The position numbers and the translations under genes were made by a program. A stretch of DNA of 64,000 bases, taken from contig JAHDVF020000016.1 in assembly GCA_022606425.2 (NCBI GenBank), forward strand, positions 5,300,501 through 5,364,500, written 5' to 3'. The stretch comes from Lepidostoma basale. Lineage: Eukaryota; Arthropoda; Insecta; Trichoptera; Lepidostomatidae. Of this stretch, positions 33,869 through 44,048 are shown one piece after another. The first letter of the stretch is position 1; the number at the start of each line of letters is the position of its first letter. A model generated the notes under the pieces. That model had not been told where the DNA came from. It did no database searches and saw only the letters and a program-made list of their open reading frames with translations.

Positions 33869-33959
33869 ACTTAGTAAGATGTGTCTCAGCTGGCGGACTT
33901 CTGGGCTAACGATTTATGATGGAATTAGACTGAGTAGACTGAGGTTGTGTATATGGAAC

Positions 33960-34178
33960 GAATAACGCCATTAAGGGCATCAAAGAGAATCCTTGAAGGA
34001 CATTCGAGTTGAAAGAGATGTGTCGGTAGGCCTAGACATCGATGGAAGGATGAGGTGAAGGAGGACGCTACACAACAACTGCAAATGTGAGGCTGGAAGA
34101 CTGCACCAGGTAACAGAAGTACTTAGAGGCGAGGACTGATATAATATGAGCTGCTGAGCCATCGAAAAAAAAAAAGAA
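33960..34178 (+). mobile_element. LINE-H-like 3' fragment
   Basis: Plus strand: SVGRPRHRWKDEVKED then a decayed QDR..W region and GAGCTGCTGAGCCATCG followed by an A-run and AGAAGC. GRPRxRW.D..KED is the RTE-like C-terminal signature. The end GGCCATCGAAGAAGAAG recurs at 47621-47712. Confidence 0.65.
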
Positions 34179-34756
34179 GCAATTAAAGTGACGATAAAGA
34201 ACGTAGTGTAAATTCAGTCATGTAGATTAGCATAAAATCTGTTAGCTTCTAGTGTGTTCGGGCCTAAAGCCAGATTGCAACGCGGCAGCTGTAAGGAATG
34301 TCCACCTAGACGGGAGTAAATATACAGCGGGAGTTAGGGGCCCAAGGTCTCATTAAAAGTTTCCACCCGCCCCCGCCCACGAGGAGGCCGCCCTGGGGAG
34401 TTGGGAACCCGGCAGAACTAAGACCGACGAGCCCTCGAGCTGTTTGTAAAAACAAAACAATGATAGCGAGATCAGTTTCACTGCTTTGATTGGAAGTTTA
34501 AATACGCCCGTATGGACTTTAGAATATAATCCTTTCATTAGTAATACGTAGGAAAATCACAAAGTAAACACTCTGAACAAGATTAGGTTCATTTAATTAT
34601 CTTAGCAGTATGTGTGTAAGTATAAATATAAACACAGAGTATTGATTCTGATTATATTACGTCGGGAACAATAGGAAATATTAAACATGGCATTATATTG
34701 AGATTAATATAAATCAGATTTACTATATTAATAAATAAATGGAATTAATCAAGAAT
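34179..34756. other. Unassigned stretch with GC island
   Basis: 34265-34445 is GC-rich (CCCGCCCCCGCCCACG, GAGGAGGCCGCCC) and apparently single copy. No convincing ORF. Confidence 0.4.
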
Positions 34757-35255
34757 TAATCAATGAAAGCGAAAATGGCCGTACACAATGAACTTATGAT
34801 TCCAAACCCTTATGGGAATGGAAGCGAAGCATGAAACTGGCAGAATATGGACTAGATAAGAATAAATGCAGTAGATATGATATCCCTTAGACGTACGTGT
34901 AGTAAAACGATGTTTGATAGAATATCAAATAATGATATCAGAAAGGAATGTGTACGAGTATTATGAAGAAAATTATGAAAGGATCACTACTTCGGTTTGG
35001 ACATATGAAAAGCATGGATGAAGAAAGAATGGTTAAGAAAGTGTACGTTAACGATGTGAATTGATTCGACACGAGCAAATTAATCCAATTATAAAGGTTA
35101 GTCATGTTAGAAGTAGAAATAATCGAGGTACGTGTACGACTCACTGTAAGATTGTGGACGAATCTAGAGAGTTGTGTCAGGATAGAGTATTATGGCAATA
35201 ATTATTTCTGCTTAGACCTTTGGGGAAACGGCGTGATAGATTGTTTGTTTGTTGT
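34757..35255 (+). mobile_element. LINE-B copy
   Basis: Plus strand from ATGAAAGCGAAAATGGCCG to GGGAAACGGCGTGATAG and a (GTTT)n tail at about 35241-35254. Same 5' truncation zone and tail type as the 27479-27995 copy. Many stops and a deletion around the DQINQ block. Confidence 0.78.
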
Positions 35256-35304
35256 AACTTTACTTAATTTAGCATTTCATATAATAAAAAATTAGCATCC
35301 ATAC

Positions 35305-35545
35305 ATTTCCCTGATGTATGAATGCGAAGCATGGAACTGGCAAAATAAGGATGAAAGTAGAATAAATGCAATAGAAATAAGATCTCTTAGACGAATGTAT
35401 GGATAGAGTGTCGAATGAAAATATAAGAAGTGAATGCGGTGCGAATGATGGTGTTATGAACAAAATAATGAAAGGATCATAAAGATGGTTTGGACACATG
35501 CAAAGAATGAATCATAAAAAAAATATATGTTAACGATGATAAAAG
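35305..35545 (+). mobile_element. LINE-B fragment
   Basis: Plus strand: MYECEAWNWQNKDESRINAI then IRSLRRMYG, stop, RVSNENIRSECGANDGVMNK, then a KGS..WFGHM-like block, ending near ATGTTAACGATGAT. The 3' terminus is missing. Confidence 0.78.
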
Positions 35546-35984
35546 TTATAAAATTGATCTGAAATTGGGCTATATACTCGTATAACTTGACAGAACTCCC
35601 GAAAGCAAAAAACAAACACAATTAAAAGTTTAATAGAATAAATAAATTGGAAAAATTCACAAAGATAGGGGTTCCTAAATACAATTAGGAAATCAAATAA
35701 ACCGGGGCCAGCGGGCGCAGCCGGTTTCCACTCCGTCTCAAGAATTCGGCTGCTTGGCATAAGGATGAGCCTCGGGAATGGCACACCAGCCGGTTCCTTA
35801 TAAGACAGTGTGTTTTGTAAACTATTTCTACATTTCACTCTTAGAAACCATATTTTTTATGAATTACAGTGTTTACGCCTTAAGTTTACCTAAAATTAAC
35901 TATAAAGTTAAATACAATCTAAGTAGTTGTTACCAATCATAGTATTGGTATCATAATTGTACCCAACTCACTTCCTGTTCCTGT
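35546..35984. other. Unassigned stretch with GC patch
   Basis: 35695-35815 is GC-rich and apparently single copy. The 102-codon minus frame at 35530-35838 has no known domain. Confidence 0.4.
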
Positions 35985-36599
35985 CTTCCTTTGGAGCGGG
36001 TCAATGGTATAAAATACCTAGGTATAACTTTGGACAATAACCTAAGATGGAATTCACATATAACTTCACTCACCTCACGTGTTAGAAAATTATCATATGC
36101 TTTCAGATGTCTCCGAGAAAAGCTCTGCAAAGATGTGTATTTTGCCCTATGTCAATCTGTGATAACCTATGGGATCTTGAGCTGGGGCGCTTGCGCAAAA
36201 TCTACAATTGACCCCCTAATTAAGTCCCATAAAAATATATTGCGCATTATCACCAGAAAACCCATTAGGCATCCTTCGTCCATGTTGTTCAAAGAATATC
36301 AAATTCTTAGTATTCGACAACTTTACATCAAAACATCAGCCATATTCTCCAAATTTAAAATTTCGAATTCGAGATCACAATAGAACCGTCCCACAAGATA
36401 TTCCTCTCACCATAATTTCAAAGTTCCTCGCTGTCGCTCAGCTCTAGCCCAAAAGCAATTTCCATTCCGCGCGCCCTTTATTTTCAATCGTCTTCCTGAG
36501 AATCTTAAATCAATTAACGACACTAAGAACTTTAAACGTGCTCTAACCAAATTTATAAAGGGGTCATCGTTAGACGTAGAAAACACTTTTTTCTTTTAG
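35985..36599 (+). pseudogene. CR1/L2-like LINE RT C-terminal part
   Basis: Plus-strand frame with a single in-frame TAG at 36381-36383. First part: VNGIKYLGITLDNNLRWNSH, LCQSVITYGILSWGAC and HKNILRIITRKP. After the stop, same frame: CRSALAQKQFPFRAPFIFNR then LPENLKSINDTKNFKRAL to a TAG at 36597. IKYLG.TLD..L.W..H.........YGI..WG...........QK..LR.I is the standard RT thumb of CR1/L2-type LINEs, and the end matches their R......F.AP..FN.LP...K. The best-preserved LINE coding block in the window. No target duplication identified. Confidence 0.85.
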
Positions 36600-36655
36600 A
36601 TTTAGTAATTTTAATTATATCTTCATATTGTGATTACCAATGTTAGCATAAGATT

Positions 36656-36738
36656 ACTAACAAGCCATTTTACTAACAAACCGCCATTTTACTAACAAAC
36701 CGCCATTTTACTAACAAACCGCCATTTTACTAACAATG
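36656..36738 (+). repeat. 19-bp tandem repeat x 4
   Basis: TTACTAACAAACCGCCATT repeated about four times, with a first degenerate CAAGCCATT unit and a last unit going into CAATGCTAC. It lies 60 bp downstream of the LINE stop, so it may belong to the element's 3' UTR. Confidence 0.85.
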
Positions 36739-37014
36739 CTACTAACATCATATTTTATGTAGTGCTGTAGCCATGCCTAGTGTGACAACTACAGTCCATA
36801 AACTTTTTTGGCAAATTATTGTTATAACATGTAAAAAAATATATAAAAAATTAAAATAATATTTATCGGCAAAAATGTCATCAAGAAAGGGTATAAGAAT
36901 ATTTTGAATACAAGAGAGCGAGATATGAATACTTCGATTTTCTCCGAAAGTAATTCAAAATGCCCACGATGCGCATGCCCGAAAACGTTCTAGATTATTT
37001 TTAATTTTTTATAT

Positions 37015-37260
37015 AAGGATTAATTGTATATCATTAGAGACGAAGATGTAAATTGTTTTTCTGGGAACAGAATGTGGTGGGCGAGGCGCTTACAGGACTT
37101 ATGACCTGTCATTGGCTGGGTTGAGCGATCGCTTTAATAACATTCCCCATTCCGCCCTTCTTATGACCACCACATCTGCCAATTTTTTGGAACTTGTATA
37201 TATGCTAGAATCCCGCGCTTATCTTTACATATTTTTGTTCACTCTACACTAGCGTCATCT
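37015..37260 (+). repeat. R250 repeat, copy 1
   Basis: Shared with 42090-42345 (minus) and 52210-52560 (both orientations). Blocks: TTAATTGTAT, GAGACGAAGATGTAAATT, TGTCATTGGCTGGGTT, AGCGATCGCTTTA, CATTCCCCATTCCGCCCTTC and ACTAGCGTCATCT. Non-coding, about 250 bp; a MITE or SINE-like family. Confidence 0.7.
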
Positions 37261-37544
37261 AGGTATATGCTATTTTTCATTTTGTTCTGATTATTGTTGT
37301 ATGAGTAGTGCATATAACAATAGGATAACAATTTGGTATTGTAAATTGTGAAATTTTTAACGTGTGTGAAAAAAATACATTTATATTAAAAGTAAAAACT
37401 TATTACTGATTACGATTGTACAGTGAACCAAGTTTAAAGCGTTCCCGGATTGCAATTAATAATTATTCTGCGAATTCGTTGATTAACATATTGTATTAAC
37501 ATGTTGTAAGTTAATACCTGAACCCCAATAAGAACTTTAAATTA

Positions 37545-38140
37545 ACTAACTAACTAACCATCACGCCGTCTCTCCGAAAGGGTAGGCAGAAAGAATGGAC
37601 TGTCACACTTTTATTGATGCGGCACTCCATCCTTCTCTTTTCGCTCCGCGGGAGACGCGGTGTGATGGGTTGCGAACCTCATCGCCACCAATAGGCATCT
37701 CCCGCGCACACTTCGATCGTCCAACACCCACAAAATAAATCTAAAACAAATAATATAAAATACAATGATATAAAATAAAATAACAAAATAAAAATAATTT
37801 AACACAAAATGTTCTTTTTAGATGGTGCACATATTGTCTATTTAATTTAGGTTCCACAAATCCACCGTTTTTTTAATGTAATATAATTTTAATGTAATTA
37901 ATAATGTAATAACACATAATGTTTTTTTTCGAGTATGCACATGTTGACATGGACGATCCGAACTTTTATATTTATTCAATTTATGTTACACGTATCCACC
38001 GTTTTTTTTTTAAATTAGCTGTAATTAGGCACTTAACCAGCAAGAACTTTAAAATAATATTGAAGAAATTATTCAAATTGTCATTGGAACAAATGAAAAA
38101 ATTATTTCACACCTGTCATAATTCTGTATTAAAACGATAA
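37545..38140 (-). mobile_element. S1 nonautonomous element
   Basis: Minus strand. TAACTAACTAACCATCACGC at the left is the LINE-B-type 3' terminus, followed by the S1 core (GGTGTGATGGGTTGCGAACC, ATAGGCATCTCCCGCGC). Homology to 38580-39245 extends to about 38120 (CACATGTTGACATGGACG, TGTCATTGGAACAAATG), so the full element is near 600-700 bp. Confidence 0.78.
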
Positions 38141-38245
38141 AACTTTAAATTTCAAATTAATTCATAATATTTGTTATAACAAAAGCATAATTATTATAAC
38201 TGACCATATTTGTAAACAATTTTATAATATTTTAAATATTTATAT

Positions 38246-38291
38246 AATATCGCTGATGAAGGGCTGGTTAGTCCGAAACATGTTTGATATT
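38246..38291 (+). ncRNA. Best hammerhead-like core, three helices
   Basis: All three stems can be drawn. Stem I AATATCG (38246-38252) pairs with TGATATT (38285-38291), seven pairs including one G-U. Box CTGATGA at 38253-38259. One extra A at 38260. Stem II GGGCT (38261-38265) with AGTCC (38270-38274), loop GGTT. GAAA at 38275-38278. Stem III is the palindrome ACATGT (38278-38283). U at 38284 is the cleavage-type base. Known type I hammerheads of Penelope-like elements have such very short third stems. The extra base after CTGATGA is not in the textbook core. Confidence 0.6.
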
Positions 38292-38579
38292 TTATTTTTA
38301 TAGTATATAAAAAAGAAACAGTAATTTGACGTCCAAAGTATAAAATCTCATTACGTTTACGTGTGTTTAAAATACGAGTCAACCGGCCAACATGCCAACC
38401 GTGCCACGAATCTCAAGTCAATAAGGTTACGAAAACTGTCCACATTCATTTTTACAGGCGATACATGATATCACAGAATGGATGAAAAAAAAAATTTCCC
38501 TTACAACGATTAACATAATTCTCGCTTTATTATAATATTTTAGCACCTTGACTAAAATAAACTAATTTCTTCAACCAAA

Positions 38580-39245
38580 CTAACTAACTAACCATCACGC
38601 CGTCTCCCCGAAAGGGTAGGCAGAAAGAATGGACTGTCACACTTTTACTGATGCGGCACTCCATCCTTCTCTTTTCGCCCCGCGGGAGACGCGGTGTGAT
38701 GGGTTGCGAACCTCATCGCCACCAATAGGCATCTCCCGCGCACACTTCGATCTTCCAACATCCACAAAATAAATCTAAAACAGATAATAAAAATACAATG
38801 ATATAAAATAAAATAACAAAATAAAAATAATTTAATGCAAAATGTTATTTTTAGATGGTACACATTTGTCTATTTAATTTATGTTCCACGAATCCACCGT
38901 TTTTTAAATTTAGCACATAATGTAATAACACATAATGTTTTTCCGATGTTGCACATGTTGACATGGACGATCCGGACTTTTGTGTTTATTTAATTTATGT
39001 TACACGTATCCACCGTTTTTTAAATTAGCTGTTATATGATTTAATTAATGTTCCACGTATCCACTTTTTTTATTTGGCAGTAATTAGGCACTTAAAACCA
39101 ACCAACACCAGCAAGAACTTTAAAAGAATATTGAATAAATTATTCAAATTGTCATTGGAACAAATGAAAAATTTATTTTTACACCTGTCAAAATTCTTTA
39201 TATAAACGAAAAAACTTGTATAATTTTGACATCAAAACAGTAAAA
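38580..39245 (-). mobile_element. S1 nonautonomous element
   Basis: Minus strand, near-identical to the 37545 copy in the tail and core (CCATCACGCCGTCTCCCCG, GGGAGACGCGGTGTGATGGG). Homology to the 40297-41253 copy extends to about 39245 (CGAAAAAACTTGTATAATTT), giving the longest uninterrupted view of the family. Confidence 0.78.
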
Positions 39246-40084
39246 ACGTATTACGTCTCACAATTAGCTATTATAAAGTGCGGCAACATTCAAATTGACC
39301 AAAACAATTCACTTATACACGTAATTTCTCCAAATTCACGGGAGCACCAAATGAACCAAATCAAATTTTCAAAATCAGCATAATCTTCAACCATAAAGAT
39401 TAATAATCAAATGGCATTCATAATTAAATATTCAAGGGGCATAAATATTATATTTTGAACTACACAACCGGTTCAAGCCGATTGGCATTTTTTTTGGCGG
39501 ACCATCTCTTTTCCCAAGGATAGCCCAGATACAATGTCAATACTTTTTAATGGGGGTCGCAAGTCACCGGGGAAACTAATGAACAAGAATTTATGCCTTA
39601 AAAGCTCCCGTTTCACCCTTGTTCTACATAGTTTACGGTATATGGGACCATTTATATAATCGTGGTTTATTCTGTGGGACGAAGTATTTTAGTTATGTTC
39701 CAAACTAATGCCGCCTTTACTTATGCGGAATTTTCTCCGCCAGAACAACAAATAAGCGAGATTTTGATCCGGGGTTTTGAAGACTAGTTTACAAAGATGC
39801 AACTTTAAAGTTTGTAGTCTAATACTCTGCGGGACTAACTTCGGAAATGTGGATTTAAACTATCTATCATAATACTAGCGAAGCTCTGAAAGCGGAGAAA
39901 TATACATATAACTTTTATAATGAGTACATATGTATGAATCACTCGAGAAAATTAGAAGGTATGTTACAAACTCGTATATTCGAGAAAAATAATTTGTAAG
40001 CTGAATTAAATAAAAAATTAATATAATGTATTGTTTTTTATGAAATAATTTTCATCGAAAGCCTGGCAACACCAGTCGCTGTCG
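39246..40084. other. Unassigned stretch
   Basis: 39500-39860 is less AT-rich and apparently single copy, with no convincing ORF. The rest is AT-rich. Confidence 0.4.
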
Positions 40085-40210
40085 AAATAAAGAAATAAGT
40101 GGAAGTAGTTAAAAAAAACATCGTTTAATTTAATTATTTTTTAAGATGCACTATCAAGAGATTTCAGTAAAATCATTAGATTATATACCTGATGATGTGA
40201 AACCGCTGTA
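40085..40210 (+). repeat. Relative of the 62805-63045 element
   Basis: Shares AGTGGAAGTAGTTAAAAAA, TTTAATTTAATTATT and CATCAAGAGATTTCAGTAAA, shortened, with 62945-63045. It ends ACCTGATGATGTGAAACCGC, where CTGATGA and GAAAC are separated by only three bases: a hammerhead-like core whose stem II appears deleted. Confidence 0.55.
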
Positions 40211-40296
40211 GCGACAATTTCATTCTAGTGTTTTAATTAAAAAGTTAACAAAATATAATACGTATAACTTTAAATATTAATAAAATAGTTTGTTGT

Positions 40297-41253
40297 GACA
40301 CGAAATAAGTTTTTACCTACTTGATGTTAAAATTATATAAGTTTTTTCGTTTATATAAAGAATTTTCACAGGTATAAAAATATTTTTTTCATTTGTTCCA
40401 ATGACAATTTGAATAGATTATTCAATAATATTTTTAAGTTATTGCAGGTGTTGGAGTCTTTTAAGTGCCTAATTACAGTTTATTTAATAAAAAACGGTTG
40501 TTAGTGGAATATAAATTAAATAAATACAAATGTCCGGATCGTCCAGCTGACAACATGTGCACCATCTAAAAGAATATTTTATTAAATTATTTTTATTTTA
40601 TATCATTGTATTTTATATTAACATGGCCATTAAGAGTAAGATGAGAATCTATAAAGCATGCGTAAGACCAATAATAGCATATGCCGTCGAAGCAAGGGCA
40701 GACACAGTAAGGACCAAACAAGTTTTGAGGACTACCGAAATGAAGACACTGAGGACGATAGCAGGCAAGACACTAAGAGATCGCGTGAGGAACACCAGAA
40801 TAAGATAGATATGTGAGGTTGAGGATATTATAAAATGAGCAGACAGCGAAAACGGGACTGGTACGATCATGTTCAAAGAATGGACACCACCAGACTCCGC
40901 ATTATTGCATAATCAGCCTCATGGGACTCGTCCTCATGGAAGACCTCCTAAAAGATGGAAGGACAGCTGGGAATCTACCTCACAGGAGGAGCAACATTCT
41001 GGAGAACAGACCATATAGGTCTACAATAAGGAAGAAAAAGAAGAATAAGTATTTCTTAAAATTTGTTTTAGATTTATTATGTAGACGTTGAACGATCGAA
41101 GTGTACGCGGGAGATGCCTATTGGTGGCGATGAGGTTCGCAACCCATTACACCGCGTGTCTCGCGGGGGCGAAAAAAGAAGGATGGAGTTCCGCATCGGT
41201 TAAAGTGTGGCCTACCCTTTCGGGGAGACGGCGTGATGGTTAGTTAGTTTAGT
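40297..41253 (+). mobile_element. S1 nonautonomous element, interrupted
   Basis: Plus-strand copy. The left part 40297-40621 matches 39245-38770 reversed, and the right part from about 41060 (TTTGTTTTAGATTTATTATG) carries the S1 core and the terminus CGGGGAGACGGCGTGATGG plus TTAGTTAG. The gap is a LINE-I copy. Uninterrupted S1 has ATATTATTTGTTTTAG at this point. Confidence 0.78.
40622..41055 (+). mobile_element. LINE-I copy inside S1
   Basis: Frame begins MAIKSKMRIYKACVRPIIAY, then TTEMKTLRTIAGKTLRDRVR and NTRIR (stop), then CEVEDIIK, and in other frames PPKRWKDSWESTSQEE. It ends with an AAGGAAGAAAAAGAAGAAT tail at about 41031-41048. RTE-like C-terminus. Sister copies at 41731-42055, 53945-54345 and 62290-62600. 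Confidence 0.82.
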
Positions 41254-41329
41254 TTTTAAAATATTAATGGAAATATTACGACAATGAGATGGCATAAAAT
41301 TCGGAGCGTGCTGTCAAAAAGTTTACGGG

Positions 41330-41650
41330 TCTTTGAACGATCGCCCCGAATATAATACCACCCTTGAATAAAGCATCTTAAGCATGGCGGGAACATTAGT
41401 TTACATAGATTGTGTGGAGCGAGATAAACCCGCGCAAGGAAAGCGCTACCGGTATGACCCGCGGAGAATGCGTGCAATTCGGACGCCGCGCCGCGCCGCC
41501 GGGCGGGGGAGCGCTGCGGCCCGTGCCGTGCGTCACGCACTGTCTCGTAACATTTCATTTGCGTTACGCTATTCGCGTGCCTATCGCAATTTTCCCAAAC
41601 TGAACAGTGAGCGCTGAGCAGCCCGCATGCGGTGTTTCGGAAATAATTTA
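41330..41650. other. CpG-rich island
   Basis: The most GC- and CpG-dense segment here (ACGCCGCGCCGCGCCGCCG near 41483), with no copy elsewhere in the window. Short ORFs on both strands have no recognisable domain. It could be a promoter-proximal region of a host gene outside the recognised features, or a retroelement 5' UTR. Function not shown by sequence. Confidence 0.45.
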
Positions 41651-41730
41651 CGTTAAAAAAAGGGCTTTTATTTTTGAAGTTCTACTACTTTTGGCGCGTT
41701 TATGTATTTTTATTTATTTGTGTTTTTTTC

Positions 41731-42055
41731 TTCTTCGTCTTCTTCTTCTTCCTTATTGTAGACCTATGTGGTCTGTTCTCCAGAGAGTTGCTCCTCCTGT
41801 GAGGTAGATTCCCAGCTGTCCTTCCATCTTTTAGGAGGTCTTCCACGAGGACGAGTCCCATGAGGTTGATTATGCAATGCAATATAGGGGAGTCTGGTGG
41901 AGTCCATTCTTTAAACATGACCGTACCAGTCCCTTTTTCGCTGTCTGCTCTATCTTATAATATCCTCAACCTCACATATCTTATTCTGGTGTTCCTCACG
42001 CGATCCCTCAGTGTCTTGCCTGCTATCGTCCTCGGTGTCTTCATTTCTTTCATTT
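41731..42055 (-). mobile_element. LINE-I copy
   Basis: Minus strand. (TTCTTC)n at 41729-41750 is the tail; GTAGACCTATGTGGTCTGTT, CCAGCTGTCCTTCCATCTTT and CCTGCTATCGTCCTCGGTGT are shared, reversed, with 40622-41055. Degenerate. Confidence 0.82.
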
Positions 42056-42089
42056 CGTGTTTTTTAATGTATACAAATACTTGTAGTCT

Positions 42090-42345
42090 CAATAGATGGC
42101 GCTAGTGTAGATTGAACTAAAATATGTGAAATGTTTCTCAACATGGTAGCATATATACCTACAACTTTCAAAAATAATTGTCAGACGTGGTGTTCGTAAG
42201 AAGGGCGCAATGGGGAATGTTGTATTACATAAAGCGATCGCTTAACCCAACCAATGACAGTTCATAAGTCATGTAAACGCCTCGACCACCATATTCTGTT
42301 TCCAAATAATTTACACCTTCGTCTCTATTGAGATACAATTAATTT
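42090..42345 (-). repeat. R250 repeat, copy 2
   Basis: Reverse of the 37015 family: CAATAGATGGCGCTAGTG at the left, then AGGGCGCAATGGGGAATGTT, AAAGCGATCGCTTAACCCAA and CTTCGTCTCTATTGAGATAC at the right. This is the most complete copy. LINE-C begins immediately to the right. Confidence 0.72.
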
Positions 42346-42845
42346 TATTTACTTATTTATATAAAATACACAAATGAGATTAAAAAAAACAACGTGAAAC
42401 CAAAAAATCATACATATCAGAAGGAACCCAAATATGTCGACGTCAGCGAGGCGGTAATCTTTCCAGAATTTGCAATATATTTTTTTATGAACACTGCCCC
42501 ACTGACACTGAAAATTTTCCAAATCCGAGACGATTAGATTCAACGTCCGAATCGCTCTTCCTACTATCATCACCAAAGGCAGGTTGGTTCTGCGTGTCGG
42601 AGCAAAGAACAATTGATGTCGGCGCTGTCGCAGGTAATTATCTGGAACAAAAAGATATATTTGCTCCAGAACATAGGGGTTCTCAATAGAGCCCCGAATC
42701 AGCTTAAAAAAATGGGTTGCCATTAATCCTTCCCTCCTTAGTTCGAGGGAGTTATACCCCAGCATACCCAAGAGAAATGCCGTTGGATAGAGCCAAGGAT
42801 ATACCTCGTACTCTTTCATGTAGAGGGCTCTCACGATTTTTTTTT
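42346..42845 (-). mobile_element. LINE-C copy with 161-codon frame
   Basis: Minus-strand frame 42349-42834 encodes the I/jockey-like C-terminus: KEYEVYPWLYPTAFLLGMLG, FVPDNYLRQRRHQLFFAP and RTNLPLVMIVGRAI. The carboxyl end runs into a hydrophobic, probably out-of-family tail. Diverged from the 14245 copy. Confidence 0.78.
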
Positions 42846-43779
42846 AACCCTTTCCAGCATGAGAGAATACTGAGCCACATGTGGACTCCATATCACGGCA
42901 TCTACTAGAGAATAAAATTGAGAGCTGCGCGCGCACCCTGTTACGGAAGTGGGACATGATTAAGCTGTCCTGGAATGATGACGTCCAAGCATCCCTCCAT
43001 CTCTTCAGCGGTCAAAGTTGTGTTATTAACAATAAAGTCAGTGTTATTGTTAATCGGAAAATCTCTCAGTGATTCTTTGTGAATAATTTGCTTTATCGAA
43101 AAGTATCACAAATTTCGAAACACCTGGTTCGAGGGAAAATATGTTCTGAATGGGCTTTAACCGATGCGTTAGTGCTCGTGTCCTCTTTAAGAAATGTGAA
43201 TCACCTGTGATGGCTAATTAGTTAAATTAATTGCGCATATAAATAGAGCAACCGATTAATCAACGTACAGTTCAACAATTTCTGGAATAGGTATGCTAAA
43301 TTTATCTGATTAGTGTATACACTGACAAGAAGTTATTATTTTTTGTTCTCGGGCATGCGCATTGTGTGCATTTTTTATTTTATTTTATTTATTTTTTTAT
43401 AAAAATACAATAGTTTCATTCTACTCCCGTGAGTAGAAAACACATTATGGGAGAATAATGTGTACTCAGAAGTTCGAAATAACGTCTGTGATGAAATATT
43501 TTCAAGCGTATATTTTTTGTTAATATAATTAATTAAAGCAATCTCAAGAAGCTGGACTTGTGCGTTGATGTGTAAAATCGAATATTGCTTCTGTAACATT
43601 TCGATTATTTGGTACACCACATATATTTTATATAGTCAGTTTAGGAAAGCTAAATCAATAGAATAATTTTTTAAAAAGGCGATTGCACGAATACATTAAA
43701 TTGATTATGAACGGTGATGATTTTTTTCCCAATCGAATATACGATATATGTGAATTACAAAACAAAACACTCAAACACA
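42846..43779. other. Unassigned stretch
   Basis: No gene or repeat recognised. AT-rich from 43280; the minus frame at 43375-43620 has no known domain. Confidence 0.4.
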
Positions 43780-43838
43780 GTTTATATCATTTTCTTGATG
43801 GTGAAGGTAAAAAACCTTCAAAACATGTCGATATAAAC
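43780..43838 (+). ncRNA. Hammerhead-like fold with 9-bp stem I
   Basis: GTTTATATC (43780-43788) pairs perfectly with GATATAAAC (43830-43838) as stem I. Inside: ATTTT bulge, box CTTGATGG (one inserted T and A9 changed to G), stem II TGAAGG (43802-43807)/CCTTCA (43815-43820), AAA, palindrome ACATGT, C43829 as the cleavage-type base directly before the stem I strand. The geometry is that of a type I hammerhead, but the conserved boxes are mutated. Related to 48067-48108 and 50218-50333. Confidence 0.55.
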
Positions 43839-44048
43839 TAACTAGAAACGGAAAAAACAGTGTTTAAATGTATAAAATAAAAGTCGTCATTATGAAATAA
43901 ACACAGGGTAAATTGCCTTAAGTGTATTGCAAAAATCAATTAAGTTACATTTAATACCGGTATTTCCTTATATTTTATAAACATGTTTCATAATGATGCC
44001 CAAGCAAAGCACAACTAGAGATTCCTACAAAATATAATTTTTTTCTAC

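Noticed and set aside
41384..41617. Arg/Ala-rich ORF in the CpG island
   Set aside because: Composition follows the GCG/CGC runs; no domain, and overlapping frames are equally open.
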